64,000 bases of DNA, taken from Rhizobium tropici CIAT 899 (lineage in GTDB: Bacteria; Pseudomonadota; Alphaproteobacteria; Rhizobiales; Rhizobiaceae). The translations under genes and the position numbers were made by a program. Positions 51,439-60,023 of the stretch are shown piece after piece. Each line of letters begins with the position of its first letter. Within the stretch, counting starts at the first letter, position 1. A model generated the notes under the pieces. It ran no database searches. It saw nothing but the letters and a program-made list of their open reading frames with translations, and was not told the origin of the DNA. The stretch spans positions 1,186,374 to 1,250,373 of the forward strand of contig NC_020062.1 of the NCBI RefSeq assembly GCF_000330885.1, in the 5' to 3' direction.

Positions 51439-53117
51439 GCAGCGAAAATTGGATCTGACTCATATTTGATGATTTCGCAGTCGAAACTGGTGCGGTTATG
51501 AGAAAGGAATCAGCACCATGGCGACCAAATTTCGTCTGTCATCCCTGATCCCGGCCGGATTGATTGTTGAGCGTTCCGACGAGAGCGACGGGGTTATCAT
51601 TGTTTCCGCGCGGGCTGCCGCCGATCGACGTTCCTGCCCTTTATGCAGCCGACTGTCGGATCGTGTTCATAGCCGCTACGTTCGGATAATTGCCGATTTG
51701 CCTTGTGCTGGCGTCAGGGTCCAACTGCGGTTGTCGGCACGGCGCTTTGTCTGTGAGGTGACATTCTGCCGTCGTCGAATTTTCGTCGAGAGGTTTGGAG
51801 AGCTTGTCGTTCCGGAGCGCAGCCGTCGAACTGCTCGGCTTGATACTGTTGTGCATCATCTCGGGTTGGCTCTGGGAGGGAGGCCTGCAGCAGCCTTTGC
51901 CAAACGCTTGATGATCCCAGTTAGCAATGACACGCTGATCCGCGCGGTAAGAAGAAAATCCGCGGCGCCGCGTGATGCGCTCAGCGTCGTCGGCGTTGAC
52001 GATTGGGCTTTCCGCCGCAATCACCGCTATGGCACCGTCGTATGTGATCTTGAGAAGCGACGGATTATCAAACTTCTGCCCGATCGGGAGATCGCGACAG
52101 TTTCGACCTTCCTTGCTCAACACCCCGAAATTGCGATCGTTTCCCGCGACCGAGGCGGCGGCTATCGTGAAGCTGCCACTAAGGCTTTACCGCATGCCAT
52201 TCAGGTCGCAGATCGTTGGCATTTGATGGAGAACGCCAGCGCAGCATTCCTCGACGTCGTGCGCAAATCCATGCGAGCAATCCGTGCCGCAATTGGTGCT
52301 ACGACGATCAATCCTGAGCTGCTCACGTGTGCTGAACGACTGCAATATGACAGCTATCTGCGGCGGGAGGATGCGAATTTGACGATCAGGAAGCTCTCCT
52401 CCGATGGTGTCCCAATAAAGGAAATCGTTCGACAAACCGGCTATAGCCGCGGAACAGTTCGCCAGATCGTCCGCGGTCACAGGACCGATGTGTTCCGTGT
52501 CAGACAAAGTTCCCTTGAGGCCTATCTGCCGCTGTTAGATGAACTCTGGAGATCCGGGCAGCACAACGGCGCTGAACTCTGGCGGCAGTTAAAATGCAAA
52601 GGCTTTCGTGGTTGTTCTCGTGTCGTCGGGGAGTGGGCGGCAAGGCGACGGCGGTCTGAGCGGGTCTGCGATCAGCAACTTCAAAAGGTGCCATCCGCCA
52701 GAACGATTGCCCGGTTGATGACAACTGCTCGCGATCAACTCAGCAAAGCCGACACAATCACCATCGCGGCCATAGAAGCCGGCGTTCCCGCCTTGATCGA
52801 AGCCCGCAATCTAATTGATCGCTTCCAGACGATGATCCGACGGAAGGCCAAGACAGAACTCGATCAATGGATCGCTGATGCACGCGACAGTCTGTTCGCC
52901 CCCTTCGCCAACGGAATACTGAAAGACAAGGCAGCGGTGTCAGCGGCCATCACCGAACCCTGGTCGAACGGCCAAGTCGAAGGACAGATCAACAAACTGA
53001 AGCTTGTCAAAAGGCAAATGTACGGCCGTGCCAAGCTGGACCTGCTTGAGGCACGGTTGATCGGCGCAATATGAAAGAAATCCTCATCAAAAATGCGTCA
53101 GACCCAATGTTCCCTGC
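51439..53117 (+). mobile_element. ISL3-family insertion sequence
   Basis: The boundaries come from imperfect terminal inverted repeats of about 34 bases. The left end starts GCAGCGAAAATTGG at 51439; the reverse complement of the right end starts GCAGGGAACATTGG at 53117, with about 28 of 34 positions equal. Between them is one transposase. No direct target repeat is visible: the right flank is the inside of an IS66 tnpC gene and the left flank is not, so a deletion or rearrangement followed insertion. Confidence 0.8.
51518..53074 (+). CDS. ISL3-family transposase
   Basis: This 518-residue transposase has an N-terminal zinc-binding region (SCPLCSRLSDRVHSRYVR, then FVCEVTFCRRRIFVERF), a helix-turn-helix, and a DDE core: VVGVDDWAFRRNHRYGTVV (first Asp), IVSRDRGGGYREAA (second Asp) and NGQVEGQINKLKLVKRQMYGRA (Glu). 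A second HTH (GVPIKEIVRQTGYSRGTVRQIV, about 305-330) lies inside the core, as in the ISL3 long forms. It looks intact. Confidence 0.93.
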   Translation: MATKFRLSSLIPAGLIVERSDESDGVIIVSARAAADRRSCPLCSRLSDRVHSRYVRIIADLPCAGVRVQLRLSARRFVCEVTFCRRRIFVERFGELVVPERSRRTARLDTVVHHLGLALGGRPAAAFAKRLMIPVSNDTLIRAVRRKSAAPRDALSVVGVDDWAFRRNHRYGTVVCDLEKRRIIKLLPDREIATVSTFLAQHPEIAIVSRDRGGGYREAATKALPHAIQVADRWHLMENASAAFLDVVRKSMRAIRAAIGATTINPELLTCAERLQYDSYLRREDANLTIRKLSSDGVPIKEIVRQTGYSRGTVRQIVRGHRTDVFRVRQSSLEAYLPLLDELWRSGQHNGAELWRQLKCKGFRGCSRVVGEWAARRRRSERVCDQQLQKVPSARTIARLMTTARDQLSKADTITIAAIEAGVPALIEARNLIDRFQTMIRRKAKTELDQWIADARDSLFAPFANGILKDKAAVSAAITEPWSNGQVEGQINKLKLVKRQMYGRAKLDLLEARLIGAI

Positions 53118-53118
53118 T

Positions 53119-53234
53119 GATTGACACTCCAGCCTTTCGATCCGCTCGTCTTTGCGGACTTCACGCGCTTGCGCCGCGATCAGCATCGCCTTCAAAGCAG
53201 CAATATCGTCGGGAAGATCGGTGGCGTCCAACAT
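53119..53234 (-). pseudogene. IS66 tnpC, first ~36 codons only
   Basis: MLDATDLPDDIAALKAMLIA then KDERIERLE is the normal start of an IS66 TnpC transposase. The match ends at about 53127, where the ISL3 right end begins; the frame runs into ISL3 sequence to a chance stop at 53007. The remaining ~480 codons are absent from the window, so the element is immobile by itself. Confidence 0.8.
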
Positions 53235-53302
53235 GGTGGAAGCTTACCAAAACCAGCGTCGCTTCGCCGTTGGAATTTGCCGCCCGAGTCATCGTGCCGC
53301 AG

Positions 53303-53656
53303 CTATTCGACAGCGTCTGGCGCTTTCGCTTCCACGGCGCGGACCCGACGCCAGTCGGGCCCGGCAAACAGCGCCTCGAATTGTGCATGACCCAGCGTCA
53401 TCAGGCCATCCCTGGCGCCTGGCCAGGTGAAGGTGTGTTCCTCAAGCCGCTTGTAGGCCATCACCAATCCGGTGCCATCCCAATAGATCAGCTTCAGCCG
53501 GTCTGCTTTCCGTGACCGGAACACGAAGACCGTCCCTGTAAAAGGGTCCTTGTGCAGCTCGTTCTTGACCAGCGCGGCAAGGCCATCGTGGCCCTTGCGG
53601 AAATCGACGGGCTTTGTCGCCACCATGATCCGGACGCGGTTCGATGGAAAGATCAT
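53303..53656 (-). CDS. tnpB: IS66 accessory protein TnpB
   Basis: This 117-residue protein is the IS66 Orf2 type; RIMVATKPVDFRKGHDGLAALV and FTGTVFVFRSRKADRLKLIYWDGTGLVM are its unmistakable motifs. It overlaps tnpA by 4 bases. Required for IS66 transposition, of unknown biochemical role. Confidence 0.93.
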   Translation of the reverse strand: MIFPSNRVRIMVATKPVDFRKGHDGLAALVKNELHKDPFTGTVFVFRSRKADRLKLIYWDGTGLVMAYKRLEEHTFTWPGARDGLMTLGHAQFEALFAGPDWRRVRAVEAKAPDAVE

Positions 53657-54039
53657 GTCGGAACCGTGCAGGCACGCGCGACAGCGGCGATGCGGGCGGC
53701 AGATGCGCCTTCTTCCAGACGGATGGTGACGGACCCGACGATGATCTCGGGACGGCTGGCCTTTTTGATCGGCGGTTCCGAAACAGGTGGTTCGACGATT
53801 ACCGCTGCGAACTCCACCGCATCCTCAGGCGCAGGCAGAACCAGCTTGCCTTGCCGCGCCATCGTCCGCCAGGTGGAGAGGTGGTTCGGCTTCAAACCAT
53901 GTCGTTCTGCCACTTCATTGACCATCGCGCCGGGTCTCAAGCTCTCCGAAACGATCTGCGCCTTGACCTCGTCGGGCCAATGCCGGTGAACCTCACGTCC
54001 AGACTTCCTGGTCGTGAGAACCTCCAATCTACTCTCCAT
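53653..54039 (-). CDS. tnpA: IS66 accessory protein TnpA
   Basis: This 128-residue protein is IS66 Orf1. Its N-terminal half is a helix-turn-helix (HWPDEVKAQIVSESLRPGA, NEVAERHGLKPNHLSTWRTM). ATG 54039 has GGGAG seven bases upstream; an in-frame ATG at 54078 is weaker. Confidence 0.9.
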   Translation of the reverse strand: MESRLEVLTTRKSGREVHRHWPDEVKAQIVSESLRPGAMVNEVAERHGLKPNHLSTWRTMARQGKLVLPAPEDAVEFAAVIVEPPVSEPPIKKASRPEIIVGSVTIRLEEGASAARIAAVARACTVPT

Positions 54040-54081
54040 GGAGAAACTCCCGTTGCTCGTCCATGGAAAGCCGATCACAAA

Positions 54082-54210
54082 TTAGGGCGGCGAAAACAAC
54101 GTGGGAGCGGAACACCGGTTACCATCAACGCGCGCCTTGCCACGAACCTTGGTCGGCAGGAGAGGCTCAATTACCGACCATTCGAAATCCGTCAAATCAA
54201 AGCGCGCCAT
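54082..54210 (-). pseudogene. IS5-family transposase remnant
   Basis: The reverse strand from 54210 reads MARFDLTDFEWSVIEPLLPT then KVRGKARVDGN, the normal start of an IS5-group transposase. Homology stops near 54122 where the IS66 end begins; the frame then reaches a stop at 54082. The rest of the gene is not seen, so this is a fragment of ~30 true codons and a likely insertion site of IS66. Confidence 0.7.
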
Positions 54211-54285
54211 CACTACCTCCAGCCATCAGAGACAGTGAATCACAAACTATTCAAATCTAAAACTATTTTATGGGTATGTGAGCTA

Positions 54286-55327
54286 GAGCAAATCCTGTTC
54301 AATCCGGGTCATATCCAGCGGCCCTGAAGTAGTTGGCGCATTCTGCGGGAGTGAATCGGGGTATCAAAGCGCCGACTGCGTCCCACAGGGCATCAATCTT
54401 TCGCTCCGCCCTGCCTCGCAGCATGGCTTTCAATTTGGAGAATGCGTTCTCGATAGGGTTGAAGTCCGGACTATAGGGCGGGAGGAACATGAGCTTGGCG
54501 CCAGCACCTTCGATGGCATCGCGAACACCTGCTGTTTTGTGCGCCGGCAGGTTATCCATGATGACCACGTCGCCAGTTCCGAGAGTTGGCACCAGCACCT
54601 GCTCTACATAAGCCAAGAAGACGTTCCCGTTTATCGCGCCATCGTAGACAAACGGTGCGGTCATTCCGCCGAGGCGCAGCGCGCCAGTGAAAGTCGTTGT
54701 CTTCCAATGTCCGTGGGGCACGCCGGCTCGGCATCGCTCGCCTCTAAGCGCACGGCCGCGTAGGCGTGCCATCTTCGTGGATAAACCGGTTTCATCGATG
54801 AAGATCAGCTTCTCCGGATCGAGGTCCAGTTGACCATCGAACCAGGCACGTCGACGCTTCAGGACATCCGGTCGATCTTGCTCCAGCGCATGTGCGGTCT
54901 TTTTTTAAAGGTCCATCCGCGGCCTCGCAACCACGCACCCAGTGCGCTCCGGCTGATGTTCAACTGCCGTTCGGCCGACAAGCGCTCGACCATTTCATCG
55001 AGGGTCATATCCTTGTGCTCTTCGATCAGTGCGACAACGAATTCTTCGTGTGCATCCACGGCCGATGGTCGCCTCCAGCCCTGCGGTCGGGAGGTCAGTT
55101 CGCCCTCTTTTGCTCTTGCGATCCAGCGGATCGCTGTCGAAATCCCAACGCCGAATCGAGCTGCAGCCTGCCGAGCTGACATACCCACTGCAGAGGCTTT
55201 CAGAACCCGTATTCGAAGATCGTCACTCAGTGCTTGTCCCATCATCCACCTCTTCGCCATGGATGTTGAATCAGCTTCGGCGTGCGTCGTCACATCACAA
55301 TCGATTCATCGATCGCAGGACATGCTC
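54286..55327 (-). mobile_element. IS630-family insertion sequence
   Basis: The ends GAGCAAATCCTG (54286) and, on the other strand, GAGCATGTCCTG (55327) form inverted repeats, each flanked by TA, the IS630 target duplication (54284-54285 and 55328-55329). Inside is an orfA-orfB transposase joined by a frameshift. The element is about 1.04 kb and looks complete. Confidence 0.85.
54299..55242 (-). CDS. IS630-family transposase made by -1 frameshift
   Basis: OrfA (55242 to 54859) starts [20 protein letters not shown] and holds the helix-turn-helix. OrfB continues [20 protein letters not shown] in the -1 frame and holds the DDE core: [13 protein letters not shown] (first Asp), [11 protein letters not shown] (second) and [16 protein letters not shown] (final Glu of the D-D-E). 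The frames join at a run of seven A (complement of 54900-54906) followed by G, the A-AAA-AAG slippage type. Translated as one ~314-residue protein, it appears intact. Confidence 0.87.
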
Positions 55328-55384
55328 TAGTTTGAAGGGTTCAGATCCGTTCAGATCACCGCCTCCGCGTTCATCAAAAATGCT

Positions 55385-55978
55385 CTAACTGCGCAGAAGT
55401 TTGTCACAATGGCAATTATATGCGAATGCATGCATCATCTTCTGCTCGTATTTCCAGGGGTGAAGCGGCCATCCTTTATGAGTAAATCCGAATAACTCTA
55501 CAGTATCATTGGCCGATATTTTCTTCTTTATCCAGTGAAATGCTATATATCCAGTGCTTGGCATATAGTATGCAGAGCATCCATTTGCGGCCAGATCCCT
55601 CTCTATTTCCCACCCACATTCTTCTGAGGCTAATTCCATTGGGAAGTACGGATCAATTCTCTCCAATGTCTCAGGATAGGTCACGTAATACTCAGAGATA
55701 GATCGATTTAAATTCCATAAAAACCGTCTCTTTACCTCATATAGAGATGGGTTACGCGCGACCACAATAGTTGGCTTGAGCTTATTGCTCGAGAACCCGG
55801 TAAGGTACTCTGAGAAATCATAAGGATAGCCACTATTTGTAATAAATATAAATTTAGTTTTGGAAGCCGACACCTCATCCAAGTATATGCAGCTGTTAAT
55901 CTGGATTACAATATCCGCGTCTGCTATTGCGGCTCGCGGGTCCAGCCCCGGAGCATTGCCTAAAATTAGGTATTTCAT
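55385..55978 (-). CDS. Sialyltransferase-like protein (GT29/GT42 style), putative
   Basis: This 197-residue protein starts MKYLILGNAPGLDPRAAIAD then ADIVIQINS, which resembles the nucleotide-sugar-binding start of GT42/GT29 sialyltransferases (I-x-G-N-x-P, then D-V-x-x-x-N). TGYIAFHWIKKKISANDTVELFGFTH and a following HPWKYEQKMMH fit the later motif region of that fold, with histidines as possible catalytic residues. It is short for the family (~260-300). ATG 55978 overlaps the upstream gene's stop by 4 bases. AT-rich codon use suggests transfer. Activity towards sialic or another acidic sugar is inference; it may instead be an uncharacterised glycan enzyme. Confidence 0.55.
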   Translation of the reverse strand: MKYLILGNAPGLDPRAAIADADIVIQINSCIYLDEVSASKTKFIFITNSGYPYDFSEYLTGFSSNKLKPTIVVARNPSLYEVKRRFLWNLNRSISEYYVTYPETLERIDPYFPMELASEECGWEIERDLAANGCSAYYMPSTGYIAFHWIKKKISANDTVELFGFTHKGWPLHPWKYEQKMMHAFAYNCHCDKLLRS

Positions 55979-58650
55979 GATCTGAACCAAGGAAGTAAGG
56001 CATCCTTTGGTTGTTTATAGCCGAATTGGATAGCGCAATCTGTCAAAACAGGTGTATAGAGGTACCTGGACAATCTTCGAGTGCAATTTATCAGTAGCCG
56101 CCTCACTTTCGTTGGAACGATGCTCTCTGCCTTGTCAGCATCACCCAAGAAGATCCAAGATTCGTCTCTTGTACGGACATTAATCCAACTGACACACTCG
56201 TTTCGATACATCAATGGACTTCGGTGATAATTAGTAATCTTGTCGATGTGGCCAATTAACTTCTTCGAGCGATCGTCCAGGTTAGCGCGAATATCGACAT
56301 TTGAAGAGCTGCCGAATTTAACCAGAGGCCATCTTCGGACAAAAGATCGGCGTCGGCGCACTAGTGCGGCAAATCCCACTTCGGCATCGCATAAGTATAA
56401 ATTGGCGACGTCTATTCGGGAGCATCGAACAAAAGAGATTACTTGATACAAATTCTTTCCAACGCGAAAGCGATCCGGCAGCCAACGGCCGCCGTCCAAA
56501 ACTGCCCAGCCTTCCAGAAGTAGGTAGTCATCTAGTCCGCTGCGCGGGCCGGGGCCATATGCGTCCAAGCGATCCACATGAGGATATTCATACAGTCGCA
56601 GACCATAAGACGGCTTTGCTAACTCAAGCTCGCTGAGCACTTTAACCGCGTCAAAGGAGTTCGGCTCCATGTCACCAAGAGCTCGAAAATATTCTATGTT
56701 TAGGCCTGCCGGTAACAACCGGGAAAGGCGAGCTAGAAAATTTTCTTTCTTTCTATTTTGATCGGCATAACGGAGTAGGTCTGATAAATCTGTGACGACA
56801 TTGTGATTGAGCAGCGAATAAATTCGCTCATGATCGGCAGCCAGATTCCCATGGTTTCTCATTCCTTCGTCACTTATTCGATAATTAAACAGTGGTTCCG
56901 GAACAACACCCATGCGAACGTCGGCAAGCCAGGCCCGAATAAGAAACTCCCAATCCTCCCGACCAACGTCCCTAAGCTCGGTAAAGCCCCCCAAACGAAA
57001 GAAAGTGTCGCGCAATATGAAAAAGTTCGCGTCACCAAAACTATTCTTGAAAAATGAGAATACTCCCCCAATACCTATCGGAAAAATCTCTATCTTTCTC
57101 GCAGCTAAGTCTGGTGAGAGACCATCATCATACGATGTAAAGAATAGACTGGTTAATAACTCTGAATTTGAGTTAAGTGCTGCTTTGACAAATAGCTCAA
57201 GTTCAGAAGGTTCCGCAAAATTATCATCGTCATGAAACAGAAGATATTCGCCCTGCGCCTGCGATGCCGCGAGGTTTCTCGCTGCACCCAGATATCGGTT
57301 TTCAGAACGTATAATCCTCAACGAAAACGGATAGCTCCGTCGCTCTATTAAGGACAATTCTTTGTGTGTTACTGAACTTGGGCTCCCATCGTCGACGACT
57401 ATGACTTCGAAATTCAGGTAGCTTTGCCTGGCAAGATAGGTGAGCGCTCTATCCAGAAGCCGCGTTCGTTCGTAGTGGGTCAAGCACACAGATATAAAAG
57501 GTTGTCCGGCCCTACTGACTGCCGGTTGGGGCATGAGGTTCTCTTCAAATGCGAAGAAATATGAAAGCTGCCCAACCTGTGCGCTTCTAGATTCCAAGGT
57601 TTTTATTGCACGATACAATGCAGGTGGATTGCCCTCTGCAATTTGACAACACCGTTCACCCTTTAAGATCTCTTCTGCTCCGTTACCGACGACGGAAACA
57701 ACTGAAAATGATCTACGAAGGCATTCCAGTACCAGATAGGGATTGACAAAGTACTTTGAAGGGAACACGAAAACCGTGGAAAGGGTCTCAGAATCCAAGA
57801 AGCTCCACAAATCATCAAAGCGAAGACTATCTGTGAATATAATAGAGCCTGCGTAACTCCTTAAATTACGCAGGATAAATCCCGCACTGTTTTCAGAATT
57901 AAATGTCGATATGCTGGAAAGGAAGATAATGTCTGGCGAAAAATCTGCAGGAAAAACATCTAGCGTATCCAAAAACAATTGGATTCCACCCCAATTGTCA
58001 AGAGATCCGGCGTATACTATGCGAGATATACTTCTATTTTTGTCGATCTCCTCTTCATCTTCATTTCGTGTGGGGCGGCGCAATGACAGAATCTTGCAAG
58101 AAACATCATGACTCTTTTGTTGCAGCTGATAAAGGTTTGCAATATGTTTCGTTGGCGCAACTATAATGTCTGAGTTAAGTAGCTGCTGATGCGCCATTGT
58201 CTCTTCTTCGAGGGTGTTTATCTCGGGCGCATTCATAGTAACGCTCCTGCGAAGCCTTGTCGGCTCGCAGATATACGTTATAATTTCCGTGTTTATTAAA
58301 TTCTGCTTCTTTGCTAAAGACAGATAGAATGCAATTCCCGCCTGATCTGTAGAATGTACCTGCTCAAAACCTCGCTCTTTAACAAATAAATAAACGCAAT
58401 ATGCCTTTGATGCATGATCGACAGGAGGGTAAACACAGTCTTTTGCTGCTGCGAAATCTGACAGAAACTCAACTCGGCAGCCGTGCGTATCTCCAGTATA
58501 GTGACCAAAGCTGCCTCTTGAAAGATCAGTAACAAGGACGGTGATGTCGGCATCATCTGATCTGAGCGACCTGATGATGCAGCCAAAAAAGCTCACCTCA
58601 AACCCAATTAGAACATCGTGGAACTGCTCCACAATAACGCAAATTTTCAT
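55975..58650 (-). CDS. Bifunctional glycosyltransferase (GT4-like plus GT2)
   Basis: This 891-residue protein has an N-terminal GT-B-like half (about 1-365), with VIVEQFHDVLIGFEVSFFGC near the start and SRIVYAGSLDNWGGIQLFLD at ~210, where the nucleotide-sugar domain should be. A GT2 domain follows (about 390-660): FISVCLTHYERTRLLDRALT, VIVVDDGSPSS and LLFHDDDNFAE (DXD near 484), and RDVGREDWEFLIRAWLADVRMG. The last ~200 residues are of unknown fold. The gene is AT-rich compared with its surroundings. It probably adds two sugars in a surface-glycan pathway. Its downstream neighbour overlaps it; the IS3 element lies just upstream. Confidence 0.82.
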   Translation of the reverse strand: MKICVIVEQFHDVLIGFEVSFFGCIIRSLRSDDADITVLVTDLSRGSFGHYTGDTHGCRVEFLSDFAAAKDCVYPPVDHASKAYCVYLFVKERGFEQVHSTDQAGIAFYLSLAKKQNLINTEIITYICEPTRLRRSVTMNAPEINTLEEETMAHQQLLNSDIIVAPTKHIANLYQLQQKSHDVSCKILSLRRPTRNEDEEEIDKNRSISRIVYAGSLDNWGGIQLFLDTLDVFPADFSPDIIFLSSISTFNSENSAGFILRNLRSYAGSIIFTDSLRFDDLWSFLDSETLSTVFVFPSKYFVNPYLVLECLRRSFSVVSVVGNGAEEILKGERCCQIAEGNPPALYRAIKTLESRSAQVGQLSYFFAFEENLMPQPAVSRAGQPFISVCLTHYERTRLLDRALTYLARQSYLNFEVIVVDDGSPSSVTHKELSLIERRSYPFSLRIIRSENRYLGAARNLAASQAQGEYLLFHDDDNFAEPSELELFVKAALNSNSELLTSLFFTSYDDGLSPDLAARKIEIFPIGIGGVFSFFKNSFGDANFFILRDTFFRLGGFTELRDVGREDWEFLIRAWLADVRMGVVPEPLFNYRISDEGMRNHGNLAADHERIYSLLNHNVVTDLSDLLRYADQNRKKENFLARLSRLLPAGLNIEYFRALGDMEPNSFDAVKVLSELELAKPSYGLRLYEYPHVDRLDAYGPGPRSGLDDYLLLEGWAVLDGGRWLPDRFRVGKNLYQVISFVRCSRIDVANLYLCDAEVGFAALVRRRRSFVRRWPLVKFGSSSNVDIRANLDDRSKKLIGHIDKITNYHRSPLMYRNECVSWINVRTRDESWIFLGDADKAESIVPTKVRRLLINCTRRLSRYLYTPVLTDCAIQFGYKQPKDALLPWFRS

Positions 58651-58750
58651 GGTCCTGTTCGTTGCTCTGTAGTGACACCTGTTTTCAGCAATCTTGATAG
58701 CTTATAGTATCGGCCTTTGAATAGCCCCGAGTTTCCTAGACGCCCTCGGG

Positions 58751-59755
58751 TTAGATTTTCTGCTGCTTTTCGAACTCGACGGGCGACAGCATCCCGTTCC
58801 TGACGTGTTTGCGTTTCGGGTTGTAGAACATTTCGATGTAGTCGAACACGTCCTGGCGAGCTTCATCGCGTGAACGGTAGACCCTGCGACGTATCCGTTC
58901 TCGCTTGAGAAGATTGAAGAAGCTCTCGGCCACCGCGTTATCATGGCAGTTGCCGCGTCGGCTCATGGAATGAACCAGATTGTGATGCCTGAGGAACGCG
59001 GCCCAGTCCATGCTGGTGAACTGCGAGCCCTGGTCCGAGTGGATCAGCACCTTTTCCTTCGGCTTGCGTCGCCACACGGCCATAAGCAGAGCCTGTAGAA
59101 CGACATCGGTGGTTTGGCGGCTCTGCATTGCCCAACCGATCACACGACGCGAATAAAGATCGATGACGACGGCAAGATAGGCGAAGCCCTCGCAGGTTCG
59201 GATGTAGGTGATGTCCGTCACCCAGGTAGTGTCTGGAGCCGTCACGTCGAATTGCCGGTCGAGCGTGTTGTCGATGACGACCGAAGGCCTGCCGCCGTGG
59301 ATGCCGGGACGGCGTTTGTAGCCAATCTGCGCCTTGATCCCGGCAAGGCGGGTCAGACGCGCAACCCGGTTCGGGCAACATGTCTCTCCCTAATCGAGAA
59401 GGTCGTCGTGCAGCTTGCGATAACCGTAGACCTTGCCGCTCTCTTCCCATGCCTTCAGGAGCAGGTCGGTCTGTCGCTTGTCCTCGCTGGCTCGCCTGCT
59501 CAGCGGGTTCTTCAGCCAGGCATAAAACCCACTGGGATGAACCCGCAGAAGGCGGCACATCGTCCGCACCGAAAACTGCAAGCAATGCAGAGCAATGAAC
59601 GCGTACTTCACTTTGCATCCCTGGCGAAATACGCGGCCGCTTTTTTTAGGATATCTCGCTCCTCGGTGACGCGAGCCAGTTCCTTCTTCAGCCGCCTGAT
59701 CTCCTCGGCCTCGTCGTTGCCCTTGGTGTTCGACGCAGCAAACTTCTTTTTCCAT
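58751..59755 (-). pseudogene. IS3-family OrfB transposase with an in-frame stop
   Basis: The catalytic part reads through HPSGFYAWLKNPLSRRASED, YGYRKLHDDLLD, then a TAG stop (complement of 59390-59392), then GETCCPNRVARLTRLAG in the same frame. It continues to the rve domain: VTDITYIRTCEGFAYLAVVI (first Asp), LIHSDQGSQFTS (second) and RGNCHDNAVAESFFNLLKRE (Glu), ending at 58751. So a single amber codon splits an otherwise well-preserved OrfB. Normal expression also needs a -1 frameshift at the A7 run (complement of 59641-59647). The copy is probably inactive unless the stop is suppressed. Confidence 0.85.
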
Positions 59756-59877
59756 TCGTAGAGCGAATGCTGGCTGACGCCGAGGCGCTGCGAGACCTCC
59801 GCAACCGGATAGCCTCGCTCCGTGATCTGGCGCACCGCGTCACGCTTAAACTCTTCGCTGAAATTCGATTTGCTCAT
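59608..59877 (-). CDS. IS3-family OrfA
   Basis: This 89-residue DNA-binding protein has the HTH_Tnp_1 motif (FSEEFKRDAVRQITERGYPVAEVSQRLGV then HSLYEWKKKFAA) and a leucine-zipper-like coiled coil (EIRRLKKELARVTEERDILKKA). The slippage run at its end should fuse it to OrfB. Confidence 0.92.
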   Translation of the reverse strand: MSKSNFSEEFKRDAVRQITERGYPVAEVSQRLGVSQHSLYEWKKKFAASNTKGNDEAEEIRRLKKELARVTEERDILKKAAAYFARDAK

Positions 59878-60023
59878 GATGCTCTTCTTGCCTCAAAATT
59901 AGGAAAGAAGGCGTCTACAAATCTCGGGGCTATTCAGTTTCTTTGAGCAAAGGAAATTCATAAAAACTTCTGTCTGCGGGTGTAGTCTTGGGCATGTACC
60001 CCACCTTGAGCTATCTACACAAT

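Larger units (their letters stand above)
53119..54122 (-). mobile_element. Truncated IS66-family element
   Basis: Order leftward: tnpA, tnpB, then the start of tnpC, as in all IS66 elements. The right end is probably near 54122, where the reverse complement starts GTAACC (IS66 ends usually start GTAA) and an IS5-type transposase reading frame is broken. The left end is lost at the ISL3 element. Confidence 0.7.
58718..59936 (-). mobile_element. IS3-family insertion sequence
   Basis: The ends TGAATAGCCCCGAG (58718) and, on the other strand, TGAATAGCCCCGAG (59936) are matching inverted repeats; the match extends to about 27 bases with mismatches (AGACGCC at the inner end of each). The element is about 1.22 kb, with orfA and orfB. 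I see no clear 3-base target duplication. Confidence 0.85.

Noticed and set aside
54299..54772. IS630 OrfB as a gene of its own starting at MARLRGR
   Set aside because: Conserved sequence continues upstream in the same frame to the A7 slippage site, so it is the second part of a recoded transposase.
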